64,000 nt of DNA from Selaginella moellendorffii. Taxonomy: Eukaryota; Streptophyta; Lycopodiopsida; Selaginellales; Selaginellaceae. Within the stretch, counting starts at the first letter, position 1. Each line of letters starts with the position of its first letter. The notes under the pieces were generated by a model. That model did not search any database. It was not told where the DNA came from and saw nothing but the letters and a program-made list of their open reading frames with translations. Positions 24,812 to 35,863 of the stretch are shown here, one piece after another. A program made the position numbers and the translations under genes. The stretch covers positions 1,162,230-1,226,229 of the forward strand of contig NW_003314300.1 in NCBI RefSeq assembly GCF_000143415.4. The letters are read 5' to 3'.

Positions 24812-25921
24812 GATGTCATCAAGTGGTTCATCGTCTGCAAACCCAGCACAATCCAAATGGTACCATCCAACCTTACACTGCAAAAACCAAAGAATTAGTT
24901 CAAGCAATTATAATGAAAGCTTACCTCGGCATTGTCACAGAGAATCATTTTTCTCCCATCGTCTCTGCTACAATAAAGCATATCATCGATCTTGGGGTTC
25001 GATCTCGGGGTTCACTGGCAACCTGTCAACAACGATCCCGTTCCCCTGGTACTCTCTGAAGAGGGCAGTCATAATGTGCTTTTGGAGTTCATAGAGATCC
25101 CACTCCACAAGAAAGTCATGCTTTGGCTCAACATTTGTAGACAACCAGCTCAACAGAAACTTCAAACAGAATTTGTCTCTATTATCCTTGGAGCACACCT
25201 TCGGACTAAAATCAATGTCTTTGCGCCTCTTCCCAGCTTCTTTCCAGAAGCAGTTGAGTTTGACATGCAGAGCATTTGAGGTTTTTTTTTACTTGATTTT
25301 AATTCCGATCGCTAAACGGCATCTAGCCTGTTCCCATCCCTTAACCTCTGCTTTAAGTGTTTTTATATCTTCATTTTTGTACGCGACTTCGATGGCACAC
25401 CTTGAGTACTCTGCATAATCAATACTCGAGAATGAAGCATTTGGTTCTTTGCGAGATCCATTTGCTAACTTGAAAGTGGTGCTGCCTGCAACAAATACCA
25501 ATTCACAGAACCTTGGCACATCCTTTGCTGGAAAGTGAGTTGTGAAGAAGTTAGCCGCTTGTTCTGACACTTCTAGAACAAACCATGAAGCTGTTGCCTC
25601 GTGCAAACTGGAAGGGTCACCAAAGAGATAAACTGTCCCAAACTCTCCTCCCTCAAGCTCGTAAAAGAATCCCAATCTCCAAGAAGTCTCCATTGAAAGA
25701 GACCAGATCTCCCAAGAGTCGTAGGACACAGTCTCTATGACAACAAAAGGCCCATGGCCAACCCCTGATGCACTTACTTCTAGGTATCTTGCAATTGCGT
25801 GCTTGAATCCTTCATTCAGTTGCTTCAATTCTTGTTTCACCTCCATTTTCTTGTCGTCTTCAAGCTTGAAGCCACCGAGAAGTTGGACAATCTGCTTTTC
25901 TTCTACCTCTGAGCTTTTCAT
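24812..25921 (-). pseudogene. PHD-finger protein, copy B (internal stop, broken finger)
   Basis: Paralogue of the 21.1-22.3 kb gene, about 85 per cent similar by eye. Here the ATG is kept (25,921; MKSSEVEEKQIVQLL). An in-frame TAA at 25291-25289 stands where copy A has TCG. Near 25,000 an insertion shifts the frame, the second Cys of the zinc finger has been deleted, and the last pair (YCQQC) is lost by a further deletion, so the zinc finger cannot form. The stops in the two copies lie at different places, so each was broken independently after the duplication. Confidence 0.78.
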
Positions 25922-26095
25922 CTTTTCTAGCGCCCTTGCTACTACATCTGACCTCACACACACGCCATTTCCCACTGCCCAAGAACTCTTCAAACCCTAA
26001 TGTGCCACCTTAACCCTAATCTGTGATGACTTGTCGCTACTAATATGGTTTGTATACATGTACGAATTAATATTGAGAATATCAACGCCATTCCG

Positions 26096-27608
26096 TCAAC
26101 GGAGAAGATTGGGAAAAGCAAACAGGAGGATCCACAAGACTAGCCTACTCTTTTCGAATCTAATGCTTCGCAAAGCCCCTGATTTCTCTCCATCTTTTGG
26201 TCCAGGAAATGGTGGAGGTACACTTTCCCGATCAAGCGTCTGGGAGGCTGTGCAACAAGAACGAAAATCACATCGAATGTATAAACAAAGCAAGAAAGAA
26301 CTTGCCTGTGGTGGTGAGCACCGCGCCGCTATCAAAACTTGCCGTCCAGAAGAAAAACCCACGCATCTCTTTGCTCTTGAGAAACTCCACCTTCTTCTCG
26401 ATCGATGCCTGGTTATCAAATCCCACCCACAAATCCCCAGCAAACGCGTACGCGCTGCTCGTCTCGCTATCGTCTACCACTGTCGCGTTCTTCGACCGGA
26501 TGAACTCCTGGATCTCGCTGTAGAACAGGACCCCCGTCTCGGCACTTCCACCCGGCATCGCCGGCCCGGGCCCCCGCGCAGCAGCACCGACGCCGTGATC
26601 CAGCGACGAGTTTGCCAGCAGCCACGATCGCCCATACGCGGCCAAGCCCATCACCGCCTTGTGAGGAGGAAGCCCGCCATCCAGCCACGATTGGATGCCA
26701 TAGCTGGAGCTTAGATTTGACGAGAGATCTGTGAGAGCCGAGTGCTCGCCGGTGAGAGATGGCTCCCAGGTGCCGTGGTAGTCGTAGCACATGATGTTCG
26801 CCCAGTCGAGTGTTCTAGCCATGGTTTGTACTGGGTACTCGTAGCGCATGCCCGGAATCGAAGGGTCCCTGGCCATGTTGCTGTAGTACACCGCTGCAGT
26901 GAGTAACAGTCGGCTGCGATACGTCGACTGCGCCTCGGAATCGATTTGTTGGCGGAGCTCGGAGAAGAGCGAAGCTATGTTGGTCATGTCGGCTGCCGAG
27001 TGAGGGAATTCCCAGTCCACGTCGATGCCATCAAACCTGGAAAGCGATCACACAAAGTCAGATCTATTGTTCCAAGAACTACGGAAGATAGTGTTAACTT
27101 ACCCGTAAGTTCGTGCCAAGGAGATGCTACTCCGCACGAATTCGCCCCTGCTGGAACTGCTGCTCGCCATCTGCGAGAAGACCGTCGTGTTGGCCCCGGC
27201 GCCACCTATCGAGACGAGGGTCTTGATGAGCGGATTCTTGCTCTTGGCCAGGCTCGTAAACTCTCGCGCGACATCCATCGTCTCCACCGGGATTTCCACC
27301 CGGAAAGTTGTGCTGTTGACGTTCGCGAACGCGAAGCAGAGGTGCGTGTACACGTCTGTGCTGAGATCCGATGCTGGGAACATCTGCGAGGCGTAGGATG
27401 GCCAGTAACCAACCTTGACTTTGTCCCATTTCTCATCTCCAGGTGGTGAGCTCCGCGGTGCTCTCGCTGGTGCTCCTACGGGTGCTCCTACGGGTGCTAC
27501 CGCGGGTGCTCTCGCAGGTGCTTGTTGAGCTTCCGCTAAACCGGGATCAAAACGAAAGAATGCGACGCTCAGAACTGCAAAACATATTACAAGCGAGTTG
27601 ATCATCAT
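26096..27608 (-). CDS. GH18 (class V-type) chitinase, secreted, intact copy
   Basis: Glycoside hydrolase family 18 enzyme hydrolysing chitin or related glycans. Three exons (27608-27103, 27036-26306, 26247-26096), 462 residues. Order: signal peptide (1-26), an Ala/Pro/Val-rich linker with a repeated VAPVGAPVGAPARAP pattern, the catalytic barrel starting KVKVGYWPSYA, the SIGGAG motif, and the active-site motif FDGIDVDWEFP with the catalytic Glu. Near the end GFFFWTASFD gives the conserved Trp. The C-terminus is hydrophobic (LVLWILLFAFP), which could be a GPI-anchor signal or membrane anchor; ordinary class V enzymes end earlier. Intron 2 starts with GC, not GT. This is the unbroken member of a tandem duplicate. 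Confidence 0.9.
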
Positions 27609-27873
27609 CTTGATCCGCGTTTGGAAAGAATGGACAACAGAAAGTCACACTTATGCTGTTTACCTCGTGGGGACCAGGATGAAGACGAACACAGGGGTTC
27701 CCGATGGCCTGCCGGTTTGTCACTAGGAGACAATAACTAGAATCCAAAAGACAACGCCGCAGCAACAGTAGGAAGTTCTTAATAAGAAATCGAAACTCAA
27801 AACAGTTGTTACTCGTCTGTAGCTGATACCTTTTCTGAAACAACAAATTGTCTTCCAATTTGGAGAGGAGACT

Positions 27874-29893
27874 TCAATCTTCTGTCAAAACTATTTGTAC
27901 CTGTGACAAAGAACAGAAAAGCTTAGCTATCGCACTGTGCTTGATTGAAGAACGCTCACCTTCTTTTTTCTGGCCATGGAATTTTTACTTTCAAGTTGAA
28001 CGTCTTGAAGACCTTTCATAGGTCTGATCCGAGAGTAGCGCTTGAGTTTTAGAGTCTCAAACCACATCCCCCAGAAAGTCACTGACCATCCCTGGAAACA
28101 AACACAGACAAAAAGCTAAAGCCAAAAGAAAGAACAGGCAAGAGAAAGAACAGACCTCGTCAAAGAGATCCACCACAGCTTCCAAGCACTTCTTCGTGAT
28201 GTCGCTCGAGAAGGCCTTCATCGGTCCGGATATGTGAAGAGTGCCGTCCTCCCTCACCTGCGAGTAAGGCTCCGTTATCTCGTCGCCCCTCAAGCACCAG
28301 AAGACGATCGCGAACGCCCTCTTCACCTTCGCGATCACGGCGTTCTCAATGTCGGGCACGGACGCTCCGCGAGCAAAGGCAATGTCCTGCGCTGAGATCT
28401 GCCAGCGAAACGAGACCTGGGCCTCCACCATCATCTCGTCTCTCGAGCACGCAACCAGGTCGGACGCAGTCGTCTTGCGGATCTTGAGCGACTCGAATCC
28501 AGCGAAAACTTCCACCTTGGATATGTCAATCAAATGCCTACACGCATCTGTCACAAACGTAAGACTAGAAACTGGAAAGAACACACAGACGAACGAACCT
28601 GCCGGCGTAGAGCAAGTGTGGCTTGCGGTTGCAGTACTTGATGCCAACCTCGTCTTCTCTCACGGTGACCACTCGGTACGGCCCCAGCGCCACCTCTTTG
28701 TGAGAAGAATCCCGGTCATCGGCAGTGGTATACGCAAAGGACGAGCAGGAAAGTACGTGAACTCCGGGTTCCAACACCTTGGCTTGTCCGTCAATCCATG
28801 CCACTCCAAGCTTTCCTTCCAGGATGGAAACTCTGTGGAGATAGCCGTGATGGAGGACTCTGGTGCTCTCCAACGCGAGCTCTTGGAGCGAGAACGAGGA
28901 CGTCGCTGGAAAGGTGTACGACTTGGACGTTAGCAGCAGGGGCTCGGTGTCGAGCCAGGCGAGGCCGATCATCCCAGGAGGAACGTGAACCGAGAGCTCG
29001 TCCGAGGAAGAGAGCTTGAAAGATCTTAATGGCGTAGCTCCGGATCTTCTACCACCGTTGCTCACACAGCAAGGGCCCGGGGTGGCGGGTGTAGCAGTAG
29101 TGGCAGCCAGTGACTCTCTCTTCGAGAACGAGGAAGAATGTTCTGGGTGGTGCTGCCGCAGTGGAGAAAGCGTGGATTTCTTCGCGCAGCAATTGGACGA
29201 GTTGGAATTCGTCGAGGCAGTGGTGTCTTGCGAGAGTTTCCGAGAGTGACCACCAGGACTTTTTGGAGATCCAGTGGAATGGTGGCAGCAATTCGCTGGC
29301 CTGTGACAGCACCCACGGCAAGCCAGCCATCCAGACATCCTCGCCACCATCCTCCAGTTGTGGACGCCCTTCCTCACCACGTCGAGAACATCGCAGTGGC
29401 GATCAATGTCGTCGCAAGTCCCAATGAGCTGCCCCAAAATTCCATGGCCGTGGCGCGCAGACTCGGCCCTGGCGGGCAAAGATCTGTCCTCCCCCTCCTC
29501 CTTGCGCGAGGGCGAGCCATTGCTCGACGGAGACGCAGATTTCTCCTCGCCGGAGCCTCGATCCGGCCCGGGACTGTCCCCGCTCGCTGCCTCCTCTTGC
29601 AAATTACATCCGGTTTCCACTAGTTCTACGATCTCCGAAATGGAGCTAGAGCTAGTCGAATCGACCTCCCAGCATTTCGTTACCTCCGGCATGGGGAGCT
29701 CCAGAACCTCTTGCTGCTGCGAATCTCCTCGATCCACCACGTCGAAGCTGAAACCAGATCCGGCGCTGCAGAGACGCAGTGGCATCGGATGCAAATCCGC
29801 GCTCGGCGCGCAGGGAAACGAGAATGTAGGTGATGCATCGCACTCGGAGGAAGAATCTGGCAGCGCCTGCAGAGGATCATCCTCGAGCGCCAT
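27874..29893 (-). CDS. band-7/SPFH-like protein with repeated beta module
   Basis: Four exons (29893-28599, 28537-28156, 28091-27960, 27900-27874), 611 residues. The first 300 residues are Ser/Glu/Pro-rich and include a Cys/His-rich patch (GWLACRGCCHRPANCC). Then a similar module occurs three times: PGMIGLAWLDTEPLLL, EGKLGVAWIDGQAKVLEPG and EDEVGIKYCNRKPHLLYAG. After this comes an SPFH-like stretch (VEVFAGFESLKIRKTTA, then MMVEAQVSFRWQI), and the end is Lys-rich. The family call rests on the look of the last 250 residues (stomatin/prohibitin-type 'VxFRxxI' segment) and is tentative. The acceptor of intron 1 must be the second AG, because the first gives a stop. The start is taken at the ATG with the better context; an in-frame ATG exists 34 codons upstream. 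Confidence 0.7.
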
Positions 29894-30102
29894 CGACGAA
29901 ACGAAGAACCCTAAAATCTCACTATCCCGAGATCGGGCGGTCAAAAGACCTGACAGCAAGGCCATCGGTGTCTGGCCAGTGACACCGCGGCACATCAGCC
30001 TTTCCAGTCCGCCACGTCCCCAAAAGATTCATAGACCACGTGGCACCATCTGGGTCGGACAAGCTTCATTACTACGGCAAAAATCTCAGCCGTTGGCTCA
30101 AC

Positions 30103-31119
30103 TCAAACACAAAGCTTGGCATCCATCATTGCGCTGGACACGATTCCCTCGAGATTTTCCTTCTTCATAAGGCGCTCGTCCCGTACCTGCCAAAATAAGC
30201 GATAAAAATGGCGTGGCTTGATAGCTATAGCGCTAACCTTGGCCATGCACGTGGTGAAGATTTGGCCCTGGAAGGTGTTGACGCTAGCGCCCAGCACCTC
30301 CAAATCTAGCGACTCTAGGGCGCCAACGATGTCCGCTAGTACGGTCGGGCAGCACCGGAATCGAACCAGGCACATCCTGTTACATTCGTCCAGTTTCTCC
30401 ACGTCTATCTGTGTGTGATCACGACACTTTTAAATGCGATGATAAGGGCATCGTCTTTGATGCCGAAGAGATTCTCTTGTTCTCTTACCTGGAGGCTCGC
30501 TAGTTTGTGATCTCGCCGATCGCCGCTGTGATGATCGTCCTCGAGCGATGGCGAGGGCGACGCCGGGGACGCGGTCGTCAGCGATGAATTGGGGGAGCGG
30601 TGATCCTCTTCGATGGCACTGATCTCTCTCCGCATCGCCGAGACCTGCGATTTGAGCTCCTCGACATAGCCGATGGCGTCGGCCATGATGGATGCCTTAT
30701 CCATCTGTAAGAAATCCCCAAAGATCGTCATTCCATCCATCAATCAATCGAGAGAGAGAGAAAGAGAGGATAGAAATGTAAGAGATTTCCCTCACCTTTG
30801 TGATCTTTGGGACGAGAGCGCGAAGCGAGTAGAGCTTCTCGTTGAGCTTCTGCCGGCGCTTGCGCTCCGAGAGGAGATTCTTGGAGAACTTCCTCTTGTT
30901 CCTCGAGGAACCGCGGCTGTCGTGCGTCGTCTCGTCATCGCTCAGGCTCTGCTCGAACATCTCCGGGGATCCCGCATTGGCCTCGCCGCCGCGATCGCCC
31001 TTCTCCACTTCCGCCCCCGGATTGCTCATCTGATCCTCAAACATTTGCTCCAGCAGCTGATCCGAGGAACCCGACTCCACATCGAACAGATCGAGGTCAT
31101 AAGATTCCAGCGAGCTCAT
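30103..31119 (-). CDS. bHLH transcription factor (bHLH27/35-like)
   Basis: DNA-binding dimeric regulator. Four exons (31119-30796, 30704-30489, 30408-30238, 30186-30103), 264 residues. The acidic N-terminus is followed by a nuclear-type basic segment and the basic region KNLLSERKRRQKLNEKLYSL, keeping the Glu and Arg residues that contact the E-box. Helix 2 (MDKASIMADAIGYVEELK) follows directly after intron 1, which splits the loop as in the Arabidopsis bHLH27/35 group. The C-terminal 80 residues (MCLVRFRCCPTVLADIVGAL) look like the ACT-like dimerisation fold of plant bHLHs. It is divergent to the SAUR gene with about 0.5 kb between them. The target genes are unknown. Confidence 0.9.
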
Positions 31120-31629
31120 TAGCCACAAGAAAAGAAGAAATCCACTGGAAGGACCTCCTACCTTGCAGAGCAGCACCCAAAAACCCTAGAGCCGAGGAGG
31201 AAAAAAGAAAAACCCACCCTGCATTACGGCATATCCTCGCGGAATTTCTCCCATTCTTTTTTTCATTTTCTTAACTGCAAAGTTGACTATGTGGCCAATA
31301 GCGTTTAAATGTCGACAATACAACTGTACAATTTTACATGCGCCATCCCCATGCACCACACTGCCTTTAAAAAAGGTGGTACAAACTAGGCGACAAAAAA
31401 GTGTGAATCACGTTCTTTCAACACTAAATTTAGTCAAATTTTGCCACACTAGCCCTTTTCGTTGACCTGATCGACCCCACATGGAAATAGATTTTTGCCG
31501 GTTTAGGGTTTAGGGTGAACAGTGGCAATGGATCATCACCATCATTCTCACCAAAGAAAAGCGTTCAAAATCATTCACACCATAGTAAGTTAGTTACATG
31601 GCAATAATTTTTCCCCCTCCTATGAAACC

Positions 31630-31956
31630 ATGAACAATCCCCAAAAACACCACAGCACTGTTTGTCATCACAAGGCAATCAAGGGCGGCAGTGTCCCTGT
31701 TTACGTTGGCCATGGCAACACGGAGCACTTCCTCGTCAAGCTCAAGCACATCAATCACCCCCTATTTCGAAAGCTCCTGGAGCTGACCGAGGAAGAGCTG
31801 GGCTTTTGCGACAACTGCCGCCTCGTCGTTCCCTGCGACACTCACGTCTTCCAGAGTGTTATCGCTCGCATCGATGCCGAGGAGAGCGGGAGAAAGCTGC
31901 GGCCCGCTGAGGAGGAACTCCTCGGCCTCTTTGATGCCATCCCCGGCTCCTCGTAA
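31630..31956 (+). CDS. SAUR-family small auxin-responsive protein
   Basis: Intronless gene of 108 codons, as usual for SAURs. The core GGSVPVYVG is followed by FLVKLKHINHPLF, ELGFCDNCRLVVPCD and a C-terminal HVFQSVI, matching the SAUR domain (xGxxxVYVGxxxxRFxVPxxYLNHPxFxxLLxxAEEEFG...LxxPCD). In land plants such proteins inhibit PP2C-D phosphatases at the plasma membrane and promote cell expansion. That role is inferred from the family. The gene ends 124 bp from the convergent end of the kinase gene. Confidence 0.9.
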   Translation: MNNPQKHHSTVCHHKAIKGGSVPVYVGHGNTEHFLVKLKHINHPLFRKLLELTEEELGFCDNCRLVVPCDTHVFQSVIARIDAEESGRKLRPAEEELLGLFDAIPGSS

Positions 31957-32080
31957 TTAGCTCGTTGGAGTAACGCTTCTGGAACTTGAAAGGCTCGTTC
32001 TCCTGTGTTGTCACTGATGGGAGAACGATGAAAAGAAAGTAGAATGCAAATAGACTTACTTGTCTTGTATAAACATAAGA

Positions 32081-34723
32081 TTAGTCTTGTGTGTGCCGTG
32101 TTGTATTTTTGTTATACTTCTTAAAAGCCAGAGCTTGAGTGGCAGCAGGGTTCAAAGGGCTCCCTGCGTTGGAGCTTGATCGGCTGCTGTGTTGAGTTCT
32201 GCTGAAACTCTTTAGTACGCTTGAAGCACTGCTGCTCCTACTGCTGCTACTGTCTTGGGAGAGATCTCCTATCAATAGAATACTAACTGGAGAACCATTG
32301 AGAAGTCCACTGCTGCTAGAGCTTAAGCTTGTGTCTGAGAGCGAGTCTCCTTCCAAAAGACGAAGAACCTGGTGAAAAAGACACGTCAAGCTGTGAAGCA
32401 CACAGCATGTAAAGATCTGACCTGAGACATTCGAGGACGAATCAAAGGATCGGGGTCAATACAAAGAGTGGCCGCAAGGAGCATGTTTTCCACCTCGTTT
32501 ACACAAAATCTTCCCCGAAGCCGCTGATCAATCAGTTTCTCATACTTCTGCTCTCGAAGAAATGGTCGTGCCTGCATTCAACAAGATTAGATGCAGCAAA
32601 CTTCATTGCTTATGGACTTACCCATTCCGACAAGCACATCTCTCCTTTGTTGCGAGATAAATCCACAGCCTTCCGACCACTTACAAGCTCCAGGAGCACG
32701 ATGCCAAAAGAGTACACATCGGCTTTCTCTGTGATTTGTCCTGTTTGAGTATACTCAGGTGCCAAGTACCTACAGCTCCAGTGTCACCAAGGAAAAAAAA
32801 CACAGCAAGAGTTACCCAAAAGCGCCAATGACTCTTGTCTCTACTCCGAGTTCTCCATTGGGTTGCCATCTTGCAAGTCCAAAATCTCCCACCTGATGCT
32901 CAGACAAGTGAGCCGGACTATCATATCGAATAGAAATTAAAACAAGAACTTACCATTGGCTCGAAGTCGTGAGTTAACAGAATGTTGTTTGGTCGCATGT
33001 CACGATGAACAATACACCCCACTCGGCACTCTTCATGTAAGTACCTCAAAGCTCGCGCGGCACCTAGCGCGATTTTCTGGCGAGCCGGCCATTCCAGAGT
33101 CACTGTTTTAGACCGCCTGCCATACAGGTGCGAATCCAGTGAGCCATTGCAAACGAACTCGTAAACGAGCAGCCTCTTCTTGTCTTCAGCGCAGTAGCCG
33201 ATCAGCATCACCAAGTTTCGCTGCTGAGCACAGCTGAGAACTTCGACTTCCGCGCAGAATTCTTTGTCGCCCTGTGTGCTAGCCAGCTTATGCTGTTTGA
33301 CAGCAACGGCTTGGCCATCAGGGAGCCTGCCCCTGTAAACTGAACCGTATCCACCTTCTGCGAGAAAGTTCACGTCCGAAAAGCCACCGGTTGCAAGTTG
33401 CAGCTCTGCGAAAGTGAATTTCCTGGGCGGCTTGCCGAAGACAGGCGTTTTGTGCTGGCAAATGGAGCATAAAGGAGGAGGCTGCGGAGACGACTGCTTT
33501 CTCAGATGGATCTGCTTTCGGACGCTGGACACTCGATCTACTGGCCTCGATACGTTTCTTTGCGTATCCGTTTCCTCGGTATACTCCCGGCTTTCCTTCA
33601 TTCGCAAGAAGTCATTAAGAACTTGTGGCTTATGGCTAGCTGGTGATGAAGTTGTGCTGTTTAGCACTTCTGATGGCGATGGACCTGCAAAGCAATGGTT
33701 AAAACGGAATAAGAGCGAGCGAGCGTCCTACCTTTTCTACGGGTTTCATTTTTCAGCAACTCTTCTAAAACTGAAAGCTCGAATTTCGGTGCCGTCACAA
33801 GTCGTGAATCCGGGCTACTGGCCTCTGAGCTGGATGTCGAGCTCTCCCAGTACAGCTGATCGAAGCCCTTGGGCATCACAGACAAGCTCAGTCCATTCAG
33901 AAGAACGGATGACGAGTCGATGGATTCTTCTTCATCGTACGGCAAATCACGTCTTTTGAGATTCAGCCTCAGGATTTTTGGATTGCTGCGATGCACAACG
34001 ACGATATTGCTGTTAAGCTCTTGCAGGCAAAGTTTACCCTCGCTCTTTAGATTCCTGGCGTGAAAAGGACTGTCACAGTAAACACCATCATACTTCCAAC
34101 TTAGAAGACGTACCTATCAAGCACCACCCAAGTTGCCCGGAATCTCTTGGCCTCCGATGGAATGACTCCTCTACGAGCAAACTGGAGGATTTCTAGTGTC
34201 GTATGCACCTATGCTCGCGAGATAGAATCTATAACTTAGCTCGACCACACCGAAATATAAAAAACAAGCTTACCTTTTTAAGATCGTGGATTTTTCGGAG
34301 CTTCTCCATCACCATAGAGCATTTGTTCCGAATTTCTTCGAGCTCTTCCTTCCTAGTGGCTTTGAGCGACGCAGCCGCTGCTGCTGCGCATTCTCCACCA
34401 AGCGCAGGAAATCCCCAGCTCTTCCAAACTGGAAAGCATCGAATGAAACTTTAAATCTAAGCGTATGGACGACTGTTACCAGAATCTGAGGAGTTGCTAG
34501 TGCTGCTGGCGGGCGCAATCGCCTGGAACACGATCCTATCGCCTGGATGAACCACGACATTTGCTAGAGCCCAGTTTAGAGCATAGTCGGTCATCTTCTT
34601 GCTCGCGTCAACCGCGACGAGCACGACTTCTCGCTGAGACTCTTCGTCTGAGCTTTCCTGTGAAGCACTGGTCACATCCATGACCTTGACTCGATTTAGC
34701 GGAAGGAGCTGAAATCTCTCCAT
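32081..34723 (-). CDS. USP-like domain/protein kinase fusion (receptor-like cytoplasmic kinase type)
   Basis: Nine exons (34723-34480, 34428-34274, 34208-34114, 34054-33732, 33684-32954, 32892-32816, 32769-32622, 32571-32422, 32368-32081), 736 residues. The N-terminus is adenine-nucleotide-alpha-hydrolase/USP-like ([19 protein letters not shown]); the middle is Ser-rich with a Cys pair (LCSICQHK); the kinase begins [17 protein letters not shown] Lys ([10 protein letters not shown]), HRD, DFG (GDFGLARW) and APE (YLAPEYTQ) are present. Two deviations: the glycine loop reads AEGGYG (first Gly is Ala), and the catalytic loop is HRDMRPNN, Arg instead of the usual Lys. Relatives with this loop are sometimes labelled inactive. 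The tail after the kinase is Ser-rich. There is no signal peptide or membrane segment, so it is likely cytoplasmic. Confidence 0.92.
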
Positions 34724-35479
34724 TGCTCCAGCCGTGACAAGAAGAAGAAGAGGAAAGGAGGATGCAAAGACTGGATCTTCACTGGAGCCCGGAATGCATG
34801 CGAGAGATCACAAAGCCCTAAGGGATCGATGCAAGGCATCTCTCATCCAGCTGCCGATCGACCGCTGCGAAATCGAAATGCCGCCGATCGATCCCGAAAT
34901 ATTTCGCGCACAATCCCCTAGAACCAGGAGCCGATCGATGTGCGATCGATCGGGCGGGCCAAGAACCGATAGCAATGCGATGGATCGATCGAGGAAGATG
35001 CCGGCGCCTCCTTTCTCCCCAATGCTTGCCCTCGCCACAACAAAGGAAGAGCGCAAAAGAAAAACCAAAAAGCTTGTCGTTTGAGCTATAGCTGTGCCGG
35101 CCCGCGCGATTGGGCACACGCGGTCAAGCGCACGGTTTGAGTGAAAGAGAAAACCTCGCGGCGCCAAACGCGCGCTAAATCATGCGTCGCCATCGCCGGC
35201 CGTGCCGTGCGGCACGACCCAATGGCACTGCCGGCACCGAGCGCCACCGCGCGGTATGCCACCCGTTAAGCGTAGCGTCAAAGCACAGCAAACTGTTAGG
35301 TGGTCAATCACTCTCTGCCGATGACGAAAGTAACAACAAATTTCCTTGACAAATTCACACTGCTTTGTCCGATTTCCATGAACAGTTCTTCCGGGAAGAA
35401 CTTTCCATCGAGAAACTTCTCTCATCACACGACTCAAGAGCTTATTCGCTGGAACGCGATGATCCATCGCCCACAAGAT
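34724..35479. promoter_or_regulatory. kinase-gene upstream region and neighbour's 3' flank
   Basis: Lies between the start of the kinase gene and the stop of the small membrane-protein gene, both on the minus strand. It holds several GATCGATC-type palindromes around 34,855-34,990 but no protein-coding frame I would support. No TATA box was assigned. Confidence 0.4.
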
Positions 35480-35791
35480 TTAATGGATTGTGCCCACTCT
35501 CACTTTCCACTCCTCGGCACTCCTCTCTTGCTCTTCCCGCAAGATGGGATTAGTCCTCAATTGCTCCTCTCTCATTCGCTTCTTCTCTTGCCGGAGCTGC
35601 CTCGCCTTCTCGATCTGTTCTTCCTGGAGAAGACCCACAAGAAAAATTTCTCTTGGGCGATCCAAATTTCACTCGCTTACCCTCGTGTACTTCAATTCCC
35701 TGACCCAATCTTTGTGGGCGATGTAGTAAGTGAGCGCAAAGTATGTGCCAATCGTGAGCCCAGCATACTGGTACAGCCTGATCATCACCAT
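35480..35791 (-). CDS. small single-pass membrane protein with coiled coil, 84 aa
   Basis: Two exons (35791-35681, 35623-35480) separated by a 57-bp intron with GT/AG ends. Residues about 5-24 (RLYQYAGLTIGTYFALTYYI) form a membrane segment close to the N-terminus. The rest is a highly charged helix (EEQIEKARQLRQEKKRMREE) ending in NPILREEQERSAEEW. The layout resembles small mitochondrial inner-membrane or ER assembly factors, but I do not recognise the family. The gene is head-to-tail with the nuclear-protein gene 73 bp upstream. Confidence 0.75.
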
Positions 35792-35863
35792 CTTGCCCAA
35801 GCGCGAGAGAAATCGAAGAACCCTAAAATTTCCTGCCCCACAAAACTTAGGGTTCTTGGGCGA

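Noticed and set aside
26031..26714. 227-codon plus-strand frame opposite the chitinase
   Set aside because: The same shadow occurs opposite the pseudogene copy (22,075-22,958), as expected from duplicated coding sequence; no domain on that strand.
29358..30170. 270-codon plus-strand frame opposite the band-7-like gene
   Set aside because: Antisense shadow; Ser/Pro/Arg-rich composition without domain, and no splice structure on that strand.
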